From positions 1 to 6,468 of the forward strand of contig JPYW01001463.1 in NCBI GenBank assembly GCA_000759655.1: a stretch of 6,468 nucleotides of DNA, read 5' to 3'. The position numbers and the translations under genes were made by a program. Source of the stretch: Acidicaldus organivorans (GTDB lineage: Bacteria > Pseudomonadota > Alphaproteobacteria > Acetobacterales > Acetobacteraceae). Below, piece by piece: positions 1 through 6,468 of the stretch (its first letter is position 1; every line of letters starts with the position of its first letter). The notes under the pieces were generated by a model. The model was not told the origin of the DNA. It did not search any database and worked only from the letters and a program-made list of their open reading frames with translations.

Positions 1-40
1 CCGCCTGACGCCCCCCGCTTGACGCCCCCCCCGCTTGACG
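1..40. repeat. Threefold short direct repeat, consensus CCGCTTGACG
   Basis: Three copies of a 10-base word (CCGCCTGACG at 1-10, CCGCTTGACG at 15-24 and 31-40) are separated by C-rich spacers of 4 and 6 bases. Copies two and three each hold TTGACG, which resembles a sigma-70 -35 hexamer. The array lies 52 bases before the alcohol dehydrogenase start and runs off the window edge, so more copies may exist. It could be a binding-site array, a promoter part or simple slippage; the sequence does not decide. Confidence 0.5.
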
Positions 41-64
41 AATGGGGCCGGGGCCTCTCCCATA
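35..64 (+). promoter_or_regulatory. Possible sigma-70-like promoter for the dehydrogenase pair
   Basis: TTGACG at 35-40 matches five of six bases of the -35 consensus. CCCATA at 59-64, 18 bases on, is a poor -10. A short inverted repeat (CTCCC/GGGAG, 57-61 with 66-70) follows at once. The position before the first gene is right, but the -10 is weak, so this is only a candidate. Confidence 0.25.
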
Positions 65-91
65 GGGGAGACGCGAAGGAGGGAACGGATC

Positions 92-1150
92 ATGCGCGCC
101 TGGGCCGTCGTCGAAAATGGCAAACCGCTCGCCGAGCTCGAGCTCCCTACGCCGGAACCGCAAGGGACCGAAGTCCTGCTCGAGGTGACCCATTGCGGAG
201 TGTGCCACTCCGATCTCCACATCTGGGAAGGATATTACGATCTCGGCGGCGGCGAGAAACTCTCGCTACGCGACCGCGGGGTGAACCTCCCGCTCGCCAT
301 GGGCCACGAGGTGGTGGGCCGGGTGGTCAAGCTCGGCCCCGAGGCCAAGGGGGTGAAGGTGGGCGATCTTCGCATCGTCTATCCGTGGGTGGGCTGTGGC
401 ACCTGCCGCTACTGCCTCGCCGACGAGGACAACATGTGCCTCACCCCGAAGAGCATCGGCGTCTATCAGCACGGCGGCTACGCCACCCACGTGCTCGCCC
501 CCCATCCCCGCCATCTGGTCGATCCGGGCACGATCGATCCTGCGGTGGCGGCGACCTATGCCTGCTCCGGCATCACCGTCTATTCGGCGATCCAGAAGGC
601 GATGCCGCTCGAGCCCGATGAGCCGATCGTGCTGATCGGCGCGGGCGGGCTCGGCATGAACGCGATCGAGATCCTCAAGGCGATCGGGCACCGCAACATC
701 ATCGTGGTCGATGTGAGCCCCGAGAAGCGCGAGGCCGCCGCGGCGCGCGGGGCCAAGGTGGTCGATGGCGCGGGCGAGGACGTCGCCAAGCGCATCATGG
801 CAGCTGCCGGCGGACCGGTGCCGGCGGTGATCGACCTCGTCAACGGCACGGCGACGGCGCGCGCCGGGTTCGGCGCCCTGCGCAAGGGAGGCAAGCTCAT
901 CCAGGTCGGGCTCTTCGGCGGCGAGCTCCGCCTGCCGCTCCCGCTCATGGCGATCCGGGCGCTCACCGTGCAGGGAAGCTATGTGGGAACGGTGAAGGAT
1001 CTCCGCGCCCTGGTCGCCCTCGCCCAGAGCGGCAAGCTCGCGCCGCTGCCGGTCACCACCATGCCGCAGCGCGAGGCGAATGCGGCGTTGATGCGGCTGC
1101 GCGATGGCCAGGTGACAGGGCGGATCGTGCTCCGGGCGGAGGCGGCATGA
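92..1150 (+). CDS. Zinc-dependent NAD-type alcohol dehydrogenase (MDR family)
   Basis: This is a 352-residue cytoplasmic medium-chain dehydrogenase that should interconvert an alcohol and its aldehyde or ketone using NAD(H). Catalytic zinc ligands are visible: C38 in GVCHSD, H72-E73 in the GHE motif, and C158 in ACSGITVY. The structural zinc set is C102, C105, C108 and C116. A Rossmann loop GAGGLG (183-188) is followed by acidic D207 at the end of the second strand, which favours NAD over NADP. The start at 92 is chosen because GAAGGAGGG (75-83) lies just upstream and the homologous part begins there; an in-frame ATG at 35 would add 19 low-quality residues and lacks a ribosome site. The stop overlaps the next start (ATGA), so the two genes are probably co-translated. 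Length is normal for the family. The natural substrate cannot be told. Confidence 0.93.
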   Translation: MRAWAVVENGKPLAELELPTPEPQGTEVLLEVTHCGVCHSDLHIWEGYYDLGGGEKLSLRDRGVNLPLAMGHEVVGRVVKLGPEAKGVKVGDLRIVYPWVGCGTCRYCLADEDNMCLTPKSIGVYQHGGYATHVLAPHPRHLVDPGTIDPAVAATYACSGITVYSAIQKAMPLEPDEPIVLIGAGGLGMNAIEILKAIGHRNIIVVDVSPEKREAAAARGAKVVDGAGEDVAKRIMAAAGGPVPAVIDLVNGTATARAGFGALRKGGKLIQVGLFGGELRLPLPLMAIRALTVQGSYVGTVKDLRALVALAQSGKLAPLPVTTMPQREANAALMRLRDGQVTGRIVLRAEAA

Positions 1151-2163
1151 CCATGAGCGCGATCCCCGCCACCCGCCGCGCCTTCCGTCTCCGCTACCGC
1201 CCCAAGGGAGCAGTGACGCCGGACGTTTTCGACCTCGTCGAGGAGCCGATGCCCACGCCCGGCCCGGGCGAGGTGCTCACCCGCACGCTCTGGCTCTCGA
1301 TCGACCCCTATATGCGGGGCCGGCTGTCGGACGCCAAATCCTACGCCGAGCCGGTGCCGATCGGCGGCGTCATGGAGGGCGAGACGGTGGGCGAGGTGCT
1401 GCTCTCCAACCACCCGCGCTTCGCCCCGGGTGACGTGGTGGTCGGCCCGCGCGGCTGGACCACCCATCTCACCGCGCCGGGCGATATGCTCTACAAGATC
1501 CCGCCCGATGGCGCGCCGCCCTCCACCTATCTCGGCGTGCTCGGCATGCCGGGCACCACCGCCTATTCCGGCATGACCGACATCGGCCAGCCCAAGGCGG
1601 GAGAGACGGTGGTGATCTCGGCCGCGGCCGGGGCGGTGGGCTCGGTCGCCGGCCAGCTCGCCAAGCGGGCCGGGGCGCGGGTGATCGGCATCGCCGGGGG
1701 CGCGGAGAAGTGCCTCTACATTCAGGACACGCTCGGCTTCGACGGGGCGATCGACTACCGCGCGGTCGATGTCGGCGCGGCGCTGGACGAGCTCTGCCCG
1801 AACGGGATCGACGTCTATTTCGAGAACGTGGGCGGGGACATCCAGCACCAGGTCTTCCGCCGCCTCAACCCGTTCGGGCGGATGGTGATGTGCGGCATGG
1901 TCGCCGAATACAACGACCCCGAGCCGCGGCCAGGGCCCAATCTGATGCGCGTCGTGCGCAACCGGCTGCGCATCCAGGGCCTCATCGTCTCCGACAAGCC
2001 CGAACGCTTCGGCGAGTGGCGGCGGCTCGCCACGCCGTGGGTGAAGGAGGGAAGCCTCAAATATCGCGAGGACGTGATCGACGGGTTCGAGAACGCCCCG
2101 CAGGCGCTGATCGACATCCTCGCCGGGCGGAATTTCGGAAAACTCCTCGTCCGGGTCGCGTGA
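1147..2163 (+). CDS. NADP-dependent oxidoreductase, CurA/PTGR-like MDR family
   Basis: This is a 338-residue zinc-free medium-chain reductase of the group that includes E. coli CurA and prostaglandin/leukotriene reductases, which reduce the C=C bond of enones using NADPH. Seen in the protein are the family signature DPYMRGRL (53-60), the nucleotide-binding loop AAAGAVGS (159-166), GGAEKC (184-189) with a lysine suited to the NADPH phosphate, GFDGAIDYR (197-205), and ENVGG (226-230). No zinc-binding cysteine cluster is present, unlike the gene before it. The first ATG (1147) overlaps the upstream stop as ATGA, with GGAGG at 1138-1142; a second ATG at 1153 has better spacing (10 bases) and could be the true start. 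Family is secure. The substrate is unknown, and calling it curA would be too specific. Confidence 0.9.
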   Translation: MTMSAIPATRRAFRLRYRPKGAVTPDVFDLVEEPMPTPGPGEVLTRTLWLSIDPYMRGRLSDAKSYAEPVPIGGVMEGETVGEVLLSNHPRFAPGDVVVGPRGWTTHLTAPGDMLYKIPPDGAPPSTYLGVLGMPGTTAYSGMTDIGQPKAGETVVISAAAGAVGSVAGQLAKRAGARVIGIAGGAEKCLYIQDTLGFDGAIDYRAVDVGAALDELCPNGIDVYFENVGGDIQHQVFRRLNPFGRMVMCGMVAEYNDPEPRPGPNLMRVVRNRLRIQGLIVSDKPERFGEWRRLATPWVKEGSLKYREDVIDGFENAPQALIDILAGRNFGKLLVRVA

Positions 2164-2376
2164 TCCGGACCGGGCAGGGACGGGGTCGCAAGGCCGGGGT
2201 GAGGGGAGGTTCGCCGTTCCGTCACGAAAGTCTTACGTTTTGATACCGATCGAGACTGGCCTCGCCTGGCCGGATCGGGCATGTAAAGTGGGTCCCTGAC
2301 CGCCCAGGGGTGCGTGCGGGCTCGCCAGAGAGGGCCGCACAGCCCGGGCGGCAGTTTTGGAAGGAGAATGGATCGC
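2164..2376. other. Intergenic region before the Spy-like gene
   Basis: This 213-base gap holds no coding region I can support. It must contain the end of the dehydrogenase transcript and the promoter of the next gene, but no T-tract terminator and no convincing -35/-10 pair is seen. TTGATA at 2240-2245 lies in a relatively AT-rich patch (2219-2250) and could be part of a promoter. A small hairpin (CCCTG 2294-2298 with CAGGG 2305-2309) may lie in the leader. AAGGAGA at 2361-2367 is the ribosome binding site for the ATG at 2377. Confidence 0.4.
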
Positions 2377-2985
2377 ATGAAACGCGTTCTTGCACGGCCC
2401 CTTTTCACCCTCCTGCTCGGCTCGGCGCTCGGCCTCGCCGCGCCCGCCTTCGCCCAGCAGGAAGGCGGCTACGGCCAGGGCCAGCCGGGCTATGGCCAGC
2501 CCCAGCCCTATGGCCAGCCGCCCTCCGGCCAGATGGGCCAGCCGGGCCAGATGCCGATGGGCGGGCAGAAGCGCCCCGACCCGATGGTGCGCGTCGAGCG
2601 GCAGATTCGCGAGCTCCGCGAGCGGCTCAAGATCACCCCGCAGCAGGAGCCGCAGTGGAACGAGCTCGTCTCGGTGATGCGCGAGAATGCGCGCCAGATG
2701 GAGCAGCTCTTCCAGGAGCGGGGGGCGCATTTCAACCAGATGAACGCGGTGGAGAGCCTCCGCTCCTACCAGAAGATCGCCGAGGCGCATGCGGCCGGCA
2801 TGCAGAAGCTCGTCCCCGCCTTCGAGAAACTCTATGACGTGCTCACCCCCGAGCAGCGCCGCGCGGCGGATGAGGCCTTCCGCTACCAGAACATGGGCCA
2901 CCGCCGTGGCGGGATGGGTGGCAACATGGGCGGCGGCAATATGGGCGGCGGCAACATGGGTGGGGGCATGCAGCAGGGGCAGTAA
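2377..2985 (+). CDS. Secreted Spy/CpxP-like (LTxxQ motif) protein
   Basis: This predicted 202-residue exported protein begins with a signal peptide: positive MKR, a hydrophobic stretch at about 8-22, and a cleavage site AFA|QQ after residue 26. Residues 27-65 are rich in Gln, Gly, Pro and Tyr with repeated GQP/YGQ words. Residues 70-170 are charged and helical and contain two LTxxQ-like words, LKITPQQ (84-90) and LTPEQRR (156-162), as in periplasmic Spy/CpxP proteins (folding chaperone or stress adaptor). Residues 174-202 are Met/Gly-rich, with MGGGN repeats. The start at 2377 is preferred because AAGGAGA (2361-2367) is nine bases away; the ATG at 2368 abuts that site. The gene stands alone between a 213-base gap and a strong terminator. 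Whether it acts as a chaperone or binds metal is not shown. It is longer than typical Spy because of both low-complexity tails. Confidence 0.82.
   Translation: MKRVLARPLFTLLLGSALGLAAPAFAQQEGGYGQGQPGYGQPQPYGQPPSGQMGQPGQMPMGGQKRPDPMVRVERQIRELRERLKITPQQEPQWNELVSVMRENARQMEQLFQERGAHFNQMNAVESLRSYQKIAEAHAAGMQKLVPAFEKLYDVLTPEQRRAADEAFRYQNMGHRRGGMGGNMGGGNMGGGNMGGGMQQGQ
2926..2967 (+). repeat. 15-base in-frame repeat encoding MGGGN
   Basis: Two near-identical 15-base units (2926-2940 and 2941-2955, one silent T/C change) are flanked by shortened copies at 2914-2925 and 2956-2967. They encode the Met-Gly-Gly-Gly-Asn tail of the Spy-like protein. Such units readily gain or lose copies by slippage. Confidence 0.8.
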
Positions 2986-2998
2986 CTCCCCTCTTGCC

Positions 2999-3038
2999 GG
3001 GCGGGGCGGTCTCGATTATGCCCCGCCCAGACTTTTTT
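2999..3038 (+). terminator. Intrinsic terminator of the Spy-like gene
   Basis: A perfect 9-bp stem, GGGCGGGGC (2999-3007) with GCCCCGCCC (3020-3028), has a 12-base loop and is followed by six T residues (3033-3038). It starts 13 bases after the stop codon. This is a textbook Rho-independent terminator and separates the Spy-like gene from rpmE. Confidence 0.92.
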
Positions 3039-3060
3039 CTCCCTGACCGTTCGGCCCTGA

Positions 3061-3088
3061 CCTCCCCGCCCCGTCGGGAGGCGCGGGG
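3061..3088 (+). promoter_or_regulatory. Competing hairpins in the rpmE leader
   Basis: CCTCCC (3061-3066) can pair with GGGAGG (3076-3081). CCCCGC (3064-3069) can instead pair with GCGGGG (3083-3088). The two pairings share bases and exclude each other. Several ribosomal protein genes, rpmE included in some bacteria, are controlled through leader structure, but no known motif is recognised here, and G/C-rich DNA forms such pairs by chance. Confidence 0.25.
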
Positions 3089-3124
3089 TTTCGCGGCAAA
3101 TGGCGCAAGGCGAAGAGGATAGCG

Positions 3125-3349
3125 ATGAAACCCGGCATCCACCCCGACTATCACGAGATCACCGTCATCATGACCGACGGGACGACGTTCAAGACGCGCT
3201 CGACCTGGGGCAAACCGGGGGACACGCTCCGGCTCGACATCGACCCCAAGTCGCACACCGCCTGGACCGGGGTGCAGCGCATCGTCGATACCGGCGGCCA
3301 GGTCGCCAAGTTCAACAAGCGCTTCGGCGGTCTCGGCCTCAAGCGCTGA
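3125..3349 (+). CDS. rpmE: 50S ribosomal protein L31
   Basis: The 74-residue protein is a full-length bacterial L31, a small protein of the large ribosomal subunit near the central protuberance that helps bridge to the 30S subunit. Family landmarks are IHPDYHEI (5-12), the TDG turn (17-19), TRSTWG (24-29), [12 protein letters not shown] (38-49) and the basic end [10 protein letters not shown] (62-71). It has no cysteine at all, so it is the zinc-free (C-minus) type, as commonly seen in alphaproteobacteria. AGAGGA at 3114-3119 lies five bases before the ATG. The gene appears monocistronic: a terminator ends before it and a hairpin follows it. Its own promoter must lie in the short stretch 3039-3110 but is not obvious. 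Confidence 0.96.
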   Translation: MKPGIHPDYHEITVIMTDGTTFKTRSTWGKPGDTLRLDIDPKSHTAWTGVQRIVDTGGQVAKFNKRFGGLGLKR

Positions 3350-3405
3350 ACATTGCCCCGCTGACGCCACCCTGCCGCGGGTGGGCGCTCGGCGCGTCAT
3401 GAGTT

Positions 3406-3446
3406 GGGGGCGTTCCCGGGCCCGCCTGGGGACGCCCTTGAATTTC
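3406..3446 (+). terminator. Probable rpmE terminator hairpin
   Basis: GGGCGTTCCC (3408-3417) pairs with GGGGACGCCC (3428-3437) over ten base pairs including one G-U, with a 10-base loop; two further G-U pairs (3406-3407 with 3438-3439) could extend it. The tail TTGAATTT (3438-3445) is a poor T tract. It lies 57 bases after the rpmE stop. A smaller hairpin (CCACCC 3367-3372 with GGGTGG 3379-3384) precedes it. Termination is likely but less certain than at the other two terminators. Confidence 0.5.
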
Positions 3447-3465
3447 GCCCCCCTCCTTCCCATGT
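3437..3465 (+). promoter_or_regulatory. Heat shock (RpoH/sigma-32) promoter of hsp20
   Basis: CTTGAA at 3437-3442 (within CCCTTGAA) matches the sigma-32 -35 element. CCCATGT at 3459-3465 matches the -10 consensus CCCATNT. The 16-base gap between CTTGAA and CCCAT fits the family. The predicted transcript start is near 3472, giving a leader of about 95 nt before the hsp20 ATG. The match plus the identity of the downstream gene make this a strong call. Confidence 0.82.
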
Positions 3466-3471
3466 TCTTGA

Positions 3472-3566
3472 TTGGTAAGGGCGCCCGTTCCGGGGCCCTG
3501 CCGCAGACGTGTCTGGACCTGCCTTCGGGAGGTCCGGGAAACCTTGCTCAGTGAAGGAGGTTCGTC
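3472..3566 (+). ncRNA. ROSE-like RNA thermometer in the hsp20 leader
   Basis: Three successive hairpins fit in this leader. Hairpin one: AGGGC (3478-3482) with GCCCT (3495-3499), extended by CCC/GGG around a bulge. Hairpin two: GGACCT (3515-3520) with AGGTCC (3530-3535), with inner CC/GG and a UUC loop. Hairpin three: AACC (3540-3543) with GGTT (3559-3562), then TTGCT (3544-3548) facing AGGA (3555-3558) with G3546 unpaired and loop CAGTGA. The last reproduces the hallmark of ROSE elements: the U(U/C)GCU word masking the Shine-Dalgarno sequence through weak pairs. AAGGAGG (3554-3560, six bases before the ATG) would be buried at normal temperature and freed by heat. ROSE elements are known in leaders of rhizobial and other proteobacterial small heat shock genes. 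Melting behaviour itself is inferred. Confidence 0.85.
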
Positions 3567-4037
3567 ATGACCACTTTTGATTTCGCCCCCCTCTTCCGCA
3601 CCGCGATCGGCTTCGACCGTCTCGCCCGCCTCATGGACAGCATCCAGAGCGGGGCCGAGGCGTCGTCCTATCCGCCCTACAATGTCGAGAAGCTCGGCGA
3701 TGACAGCTACCGGATCACCATGGCGGTGGCCGGGTTCTCGGCGGATGACATCGACATCGTGGTGAAGGACAACACCCTCATCGTCACCGGCCGCGTCGGC
3801 CAGGAGGGCCAGAAGGCGGAGGTGCTCTATCGCGGCATTGCCGGCCGTCCCTTCGAACGCCGCTTCGTGCTCGCCGACCACATCGTGGTCGAAGGAGCCG
3901 AGCTGGTGAATGGCCTGCTCCACATCAATCTCCGCCGCGTGGTGCCGGAGAACCTGAAGCCGCGCAAGATCGCCATCCAGCAGGGAAGCGCGCCGCAGGT
4001 CGGCACCGCCAAGACGATCGACCAGCCGGCGGGCTAA
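3567..4037 (+). CDS. Small heat shock protein, Hsp20/IbpA type
   Basis: This 156-residue cytoplasmic chaperone belongs to the alpha-crystallin (Hsp20) family, class A (IbpA-like). Such proteins form large oligomers that hold unfolding proteins during heat until DnaK/ClpB refold them. Seen are a short N-terminal arm with Phe residues (1-34), the class signature YPPYNVEK (35-42), the core with YRITMAVAGFS (48-58) and LYRGIAGRPFERRF (87-100), the conserved NGLLHINL (115-122, the A-x-x-x-n-G-x-L motif), and a C-terminal I-x-I anchor (IAI, 135-137). AGGAGG at 3555-3560 sets the start. The gene is single, with a sigma-32 promoter and ROSE leader before it and a strong terminator after it. Both heat-control layers fit the function. 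Class A assignment is firm; a specific symbol such as ibpA or hspA would be a choice of convention. Confidence 0.95.
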   Translation: MTTFDFAPLFRTAIGFDRLARLMDSIQSGAEASSYPPYNVEKLGDDSYRITMAVAGFSADDIDIVVKDNTLIVTGRVGQEGQKAEVLYRGIAGRPFERRFVLADHIVVEGAELVNGLLHINLRRVVPENLKPRKIAIQQGSAPQVGTAKTIDQPAG

Positions 4038-4083
4038 AGCGCTGGCGAGAACGGGCGGGCAGCGAGCGCCTCCCGCCCCGAGC

Positions 4084-4117
4084 AAAAGGGCCGGAGCCTC
4101 CGGCCCTTTTCGTTTCT
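4084..4117. terminator. Bidirectional intrinsic terminator between hsp20 and serS
   Basis: A perfect 12-bp stem, AAAAGGGCCGGA (4084-4095) with TCCGGCCCTTTT (4099-4110), has the loop GCC. On the plus strand the T-rich tail continues as CGTTTCTT. Read on the minus strand, the stem ends in TTTT from the A run at 4084-4087. It lies 46 bases after the hsp20 stop and 139 bases beyond the serS stop, so it can serve both convergent transcripts. Confidence 0.9.
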
Positions 4118-4248
4118 TCCCCCTCCGCCTCTCTTTCTCCCGACCTTTCTTCCCGGGCGTTCTTTGTCCGCCCCGGGCGGGCCCTGCGCAAAGCATCGCG
4201 TAACGAAGTGTTTCGGTCTTGTTTCGCGCCACGTGCGGGGAGCGCGCC

Positions 4249-5528
<1,280 letters not shown>

Positions 5529-5529
<1 letters not shown>

Positions 5530-6386
5530 CAGCTGTGGGTCTCCTCTTTCGCCGCCTCATCCGCCTGCCTCGCGCCCCCCGCGCTGTTGCTTCCCCCCTC
5601 CCCCTCCTCCGGCTTGGGCTCGACGAGACGGGCGGCGAAGATCGAGGCCTCGTAGAGCGCGATCAGCGGCACGGCGAGCATGGTCTGGGTGAAGACGTCG
5701 GGCGGGGTGAGCACCGCGGCGATGACGAACATGATGACATAGGCGTAGCGCCGCTTGGAGGCGAGGCCGCGCGAGGAGACGAGCCCCACCTTGGCCATCA
5801 GGGTGAGCGCCACCGGCAGCTGGAAGGCCACGCCGAAGGCGAGGATCAGCTTCATCACCAGGTTGAGATATTCGCTCACCTTGGCTTCGAGCTGGATGGG
5901 AAGCCCGCCCGCGCCGGAGGGGCTCTCGAAGCTCAGGAAAAACCGCCACGCCGTGGGAAAGATCACGTAATAGGCGAGGGCGGCGCCGATCACGAAGAGG
6001 ATCGGGGTGGCGATGAGGAAGGGGGCGAGCGCCTTCTTCTCGCGCCGGTAGAGGCCGGGGGCGATGAAGAGCCACACCTGCATCGCCACCACCGGGAAGG
6101 AGAGGAACATCGCGCCGAACACCGCGACCTTCACATAGGTGAAGAACGCCTCGTAGAGCGCGGTGAAGATGAGCCGCCGCTCGCCCCCGCCATGCTGCAT
6201 CAGCACTTCGGCGAGCGGGCGGGCGAGGAAGGAGTAGATGTCCTTCGAATAGTAGTAGCAGACGGCGAAGGCGACGAGGAAAGCGGCGAGCGAGTAGAGG
6301 AGGCGCCGGCGCAGTTCGAGCAGATGCTCGATCAGCGGCATCGGCTTGTCATTGATCTCGTCATCGCGCGGATCGCGGGGGGCCAT
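5529..6386 (-). CDS. tatC: Twin-arginine translocase subunit TatC
   Basis: This 285-residue inner-membrane protein is the core receptor of the Tat system, which exports folded proteins carrying twin-arginine signals together with TatA/TatB. Seen are the N-terminal cytoplasmic signature [14 protein letters not shown] (17-30) with E24 and R26 matching the signal-binding residues of E. coli Tat[13 protein letters not shown] (107-118) with E116 matching E. coli E103; [10 protein letters not shown] (183-192); and LTPPDVFTQ (226-234) with D230. About six hydrophobic segments lie at 31-46, 82-104, 122-146, 173-200, 214-228 and 235-252, followed by a Glu/Gly-rich cytoplasmic tail. Position 189 is Gln where E. 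coli has Glu170, a known natural variant. The ATG at 6386 lacks a clear ribosome site, suggesting coupling to an upstream gene; the frame stays open to the window edge but offers no better start. The stop overlaps the serS start. Confidence 0.95.
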
Positions 6387-6468
6387 GGGGCGGGCGTGCT
6401 CGTCGGGCTCAATGGAGGGGCGGATGCCGCCGCCCGCGCCGGGGCGGGATGAAGGCGGGGGCGTTGCG
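6387..6468 (-). other. Upstream edge of tatC, probably the 3' end of tatB
   Basis: In alphaproteobacteria tatC usually follows tatA-tatB, so this edge should hold the tatB end. Two minus-strand frames could be it. One is rich in Arg/Pro and stops at 6411-6409. The other is rich in Pro/Ala/Ser, would run into tatC and stop at 6334-6332. The third frame is the open extension of tatC itself. TatB tails are low-complexity and poorly conserved, so 82 bases cannot settle which is right. Confidence 0.3.

Noticed and set aside
35..91. Upstream ATG at 35 as the start of the alcohol dehydrogenase
   Set aside because: No ribosome site before it and the added residues do not resemble the family. The ATG at 92 has GAAGGAGGG in front and begins the conserved protein.
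979..1848. Minus-strand open frame opposite the dehydrogenase pair
   Set aside because: It is Arg/His/Asp-rich, lacks a domain or ribosome site, and both genes on the other strand are well conserved families.
2149..2170. Inverted repeat GTCCGG/CCGGAC spanning the stop of the second oxidoreductase
   Set aside because: Only six base pairs, no following T tract and overlap with the stop codon; not enough for a terminator.
3437..3566. CIRCE operator (HrcA) before hsp20
   Set aside because: No TTAGCACTC-type inverted repeat is present; the leader is explained by the sigma-32 promoter and the ROSE hairpins.
4152..4177. Hairpin CCCGGGCG/CGCCCCGGG between hsp20 and serS
   Set aside because: A strong stem with one bulge but no T tract on either strand. 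The neighbouring 4084-4117 hairpin explains termination better.
3339..4232. Minus-strand open frame covering hsp20 and its leader
   Set aside because: It runs through the terminator, the hsp20 gene and the promoter, with a biased low-information translation.
5535..6452. Long open frame on the plus strand opposite tatC
   Set aside because: The translation is highly charged and His/Glu/Gly-rich without any family signature, and TatC on the other strand is unambiguous.

Overview
The window is high-GC DNA with G/C-biased third codon positions. It carries tatC directly followed by serS, a cysteine-free L31 gene, and a small heat shock gene behind a ROSE-like RNA thermometer. Together these point to a chromosomal segment of an alphaproteobacterium, possibly from the Rhodospirillales/Acetobacterales side, though the genus cannot be fixed from sequence alone. 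I see no mobile element, CRISPR array, tRNA or rRNA.

Layout: (1) At 92-2163 on + are two medium-chain dehydrogenase/reductase genes overlapping by four bases: a zinc alcohol dehydrogenase and a zinc-free CurA/PTGR-like NADP-dependent oxidoreductase. A short threefold repeat with TTGACG-type hexamers lies in front. (2) At 2377-2985 on + is a secreted Spy/CpxP-like (LTxxQ) protein with Gln/Gly/Pro-rich and Met/Gly-rich tails, closed by a clear intrinsic terminator. (3) At 3125-3349 on + is rpmE (ribosomal protein L31), followed by a G/C-rich hairpin. (4) At 3567-4037 on + is an IbpA-type Hsp20 gene. It has a good RpoH (sigma-32) promoter match and a leader of about 95 nt whose last hairpin hides the Shine-Dalgarno sequence in the way typical of ROSE thermometers. 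(5) On the minus strand, tatC (6386-5529) and serS (5529-4249) overlap by one base (TGATG) and converge on hsp20. A perfect 12-bp hairpin with T/A tails on both sides separates the two transcripts. The last ~80 bases probably hold the end of an upstream tat gene.

How the genes work together: the two oxidoreductases look co-translated and may act on alcohol/aldehyde/enone substrates. The Spy-like protein and TatC both concern the envelope (periplasmic folding, and export of folded proteins). L31 and SerRS serve translation, and Hsp20 serves cytoplasmic protein quality control under heat. The most informative signals are the two-layer heat control of hsp20 (sigma-32 promoter plus ROSE hairpin), the terminator hairpin that abuts this promoter, and an unusual motif 2 in SerRS where the expected fRxE glutamate is alanine. 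Otherwise the window is ordinary core chromosome, and I found no convincing undescribed multi-gene system.
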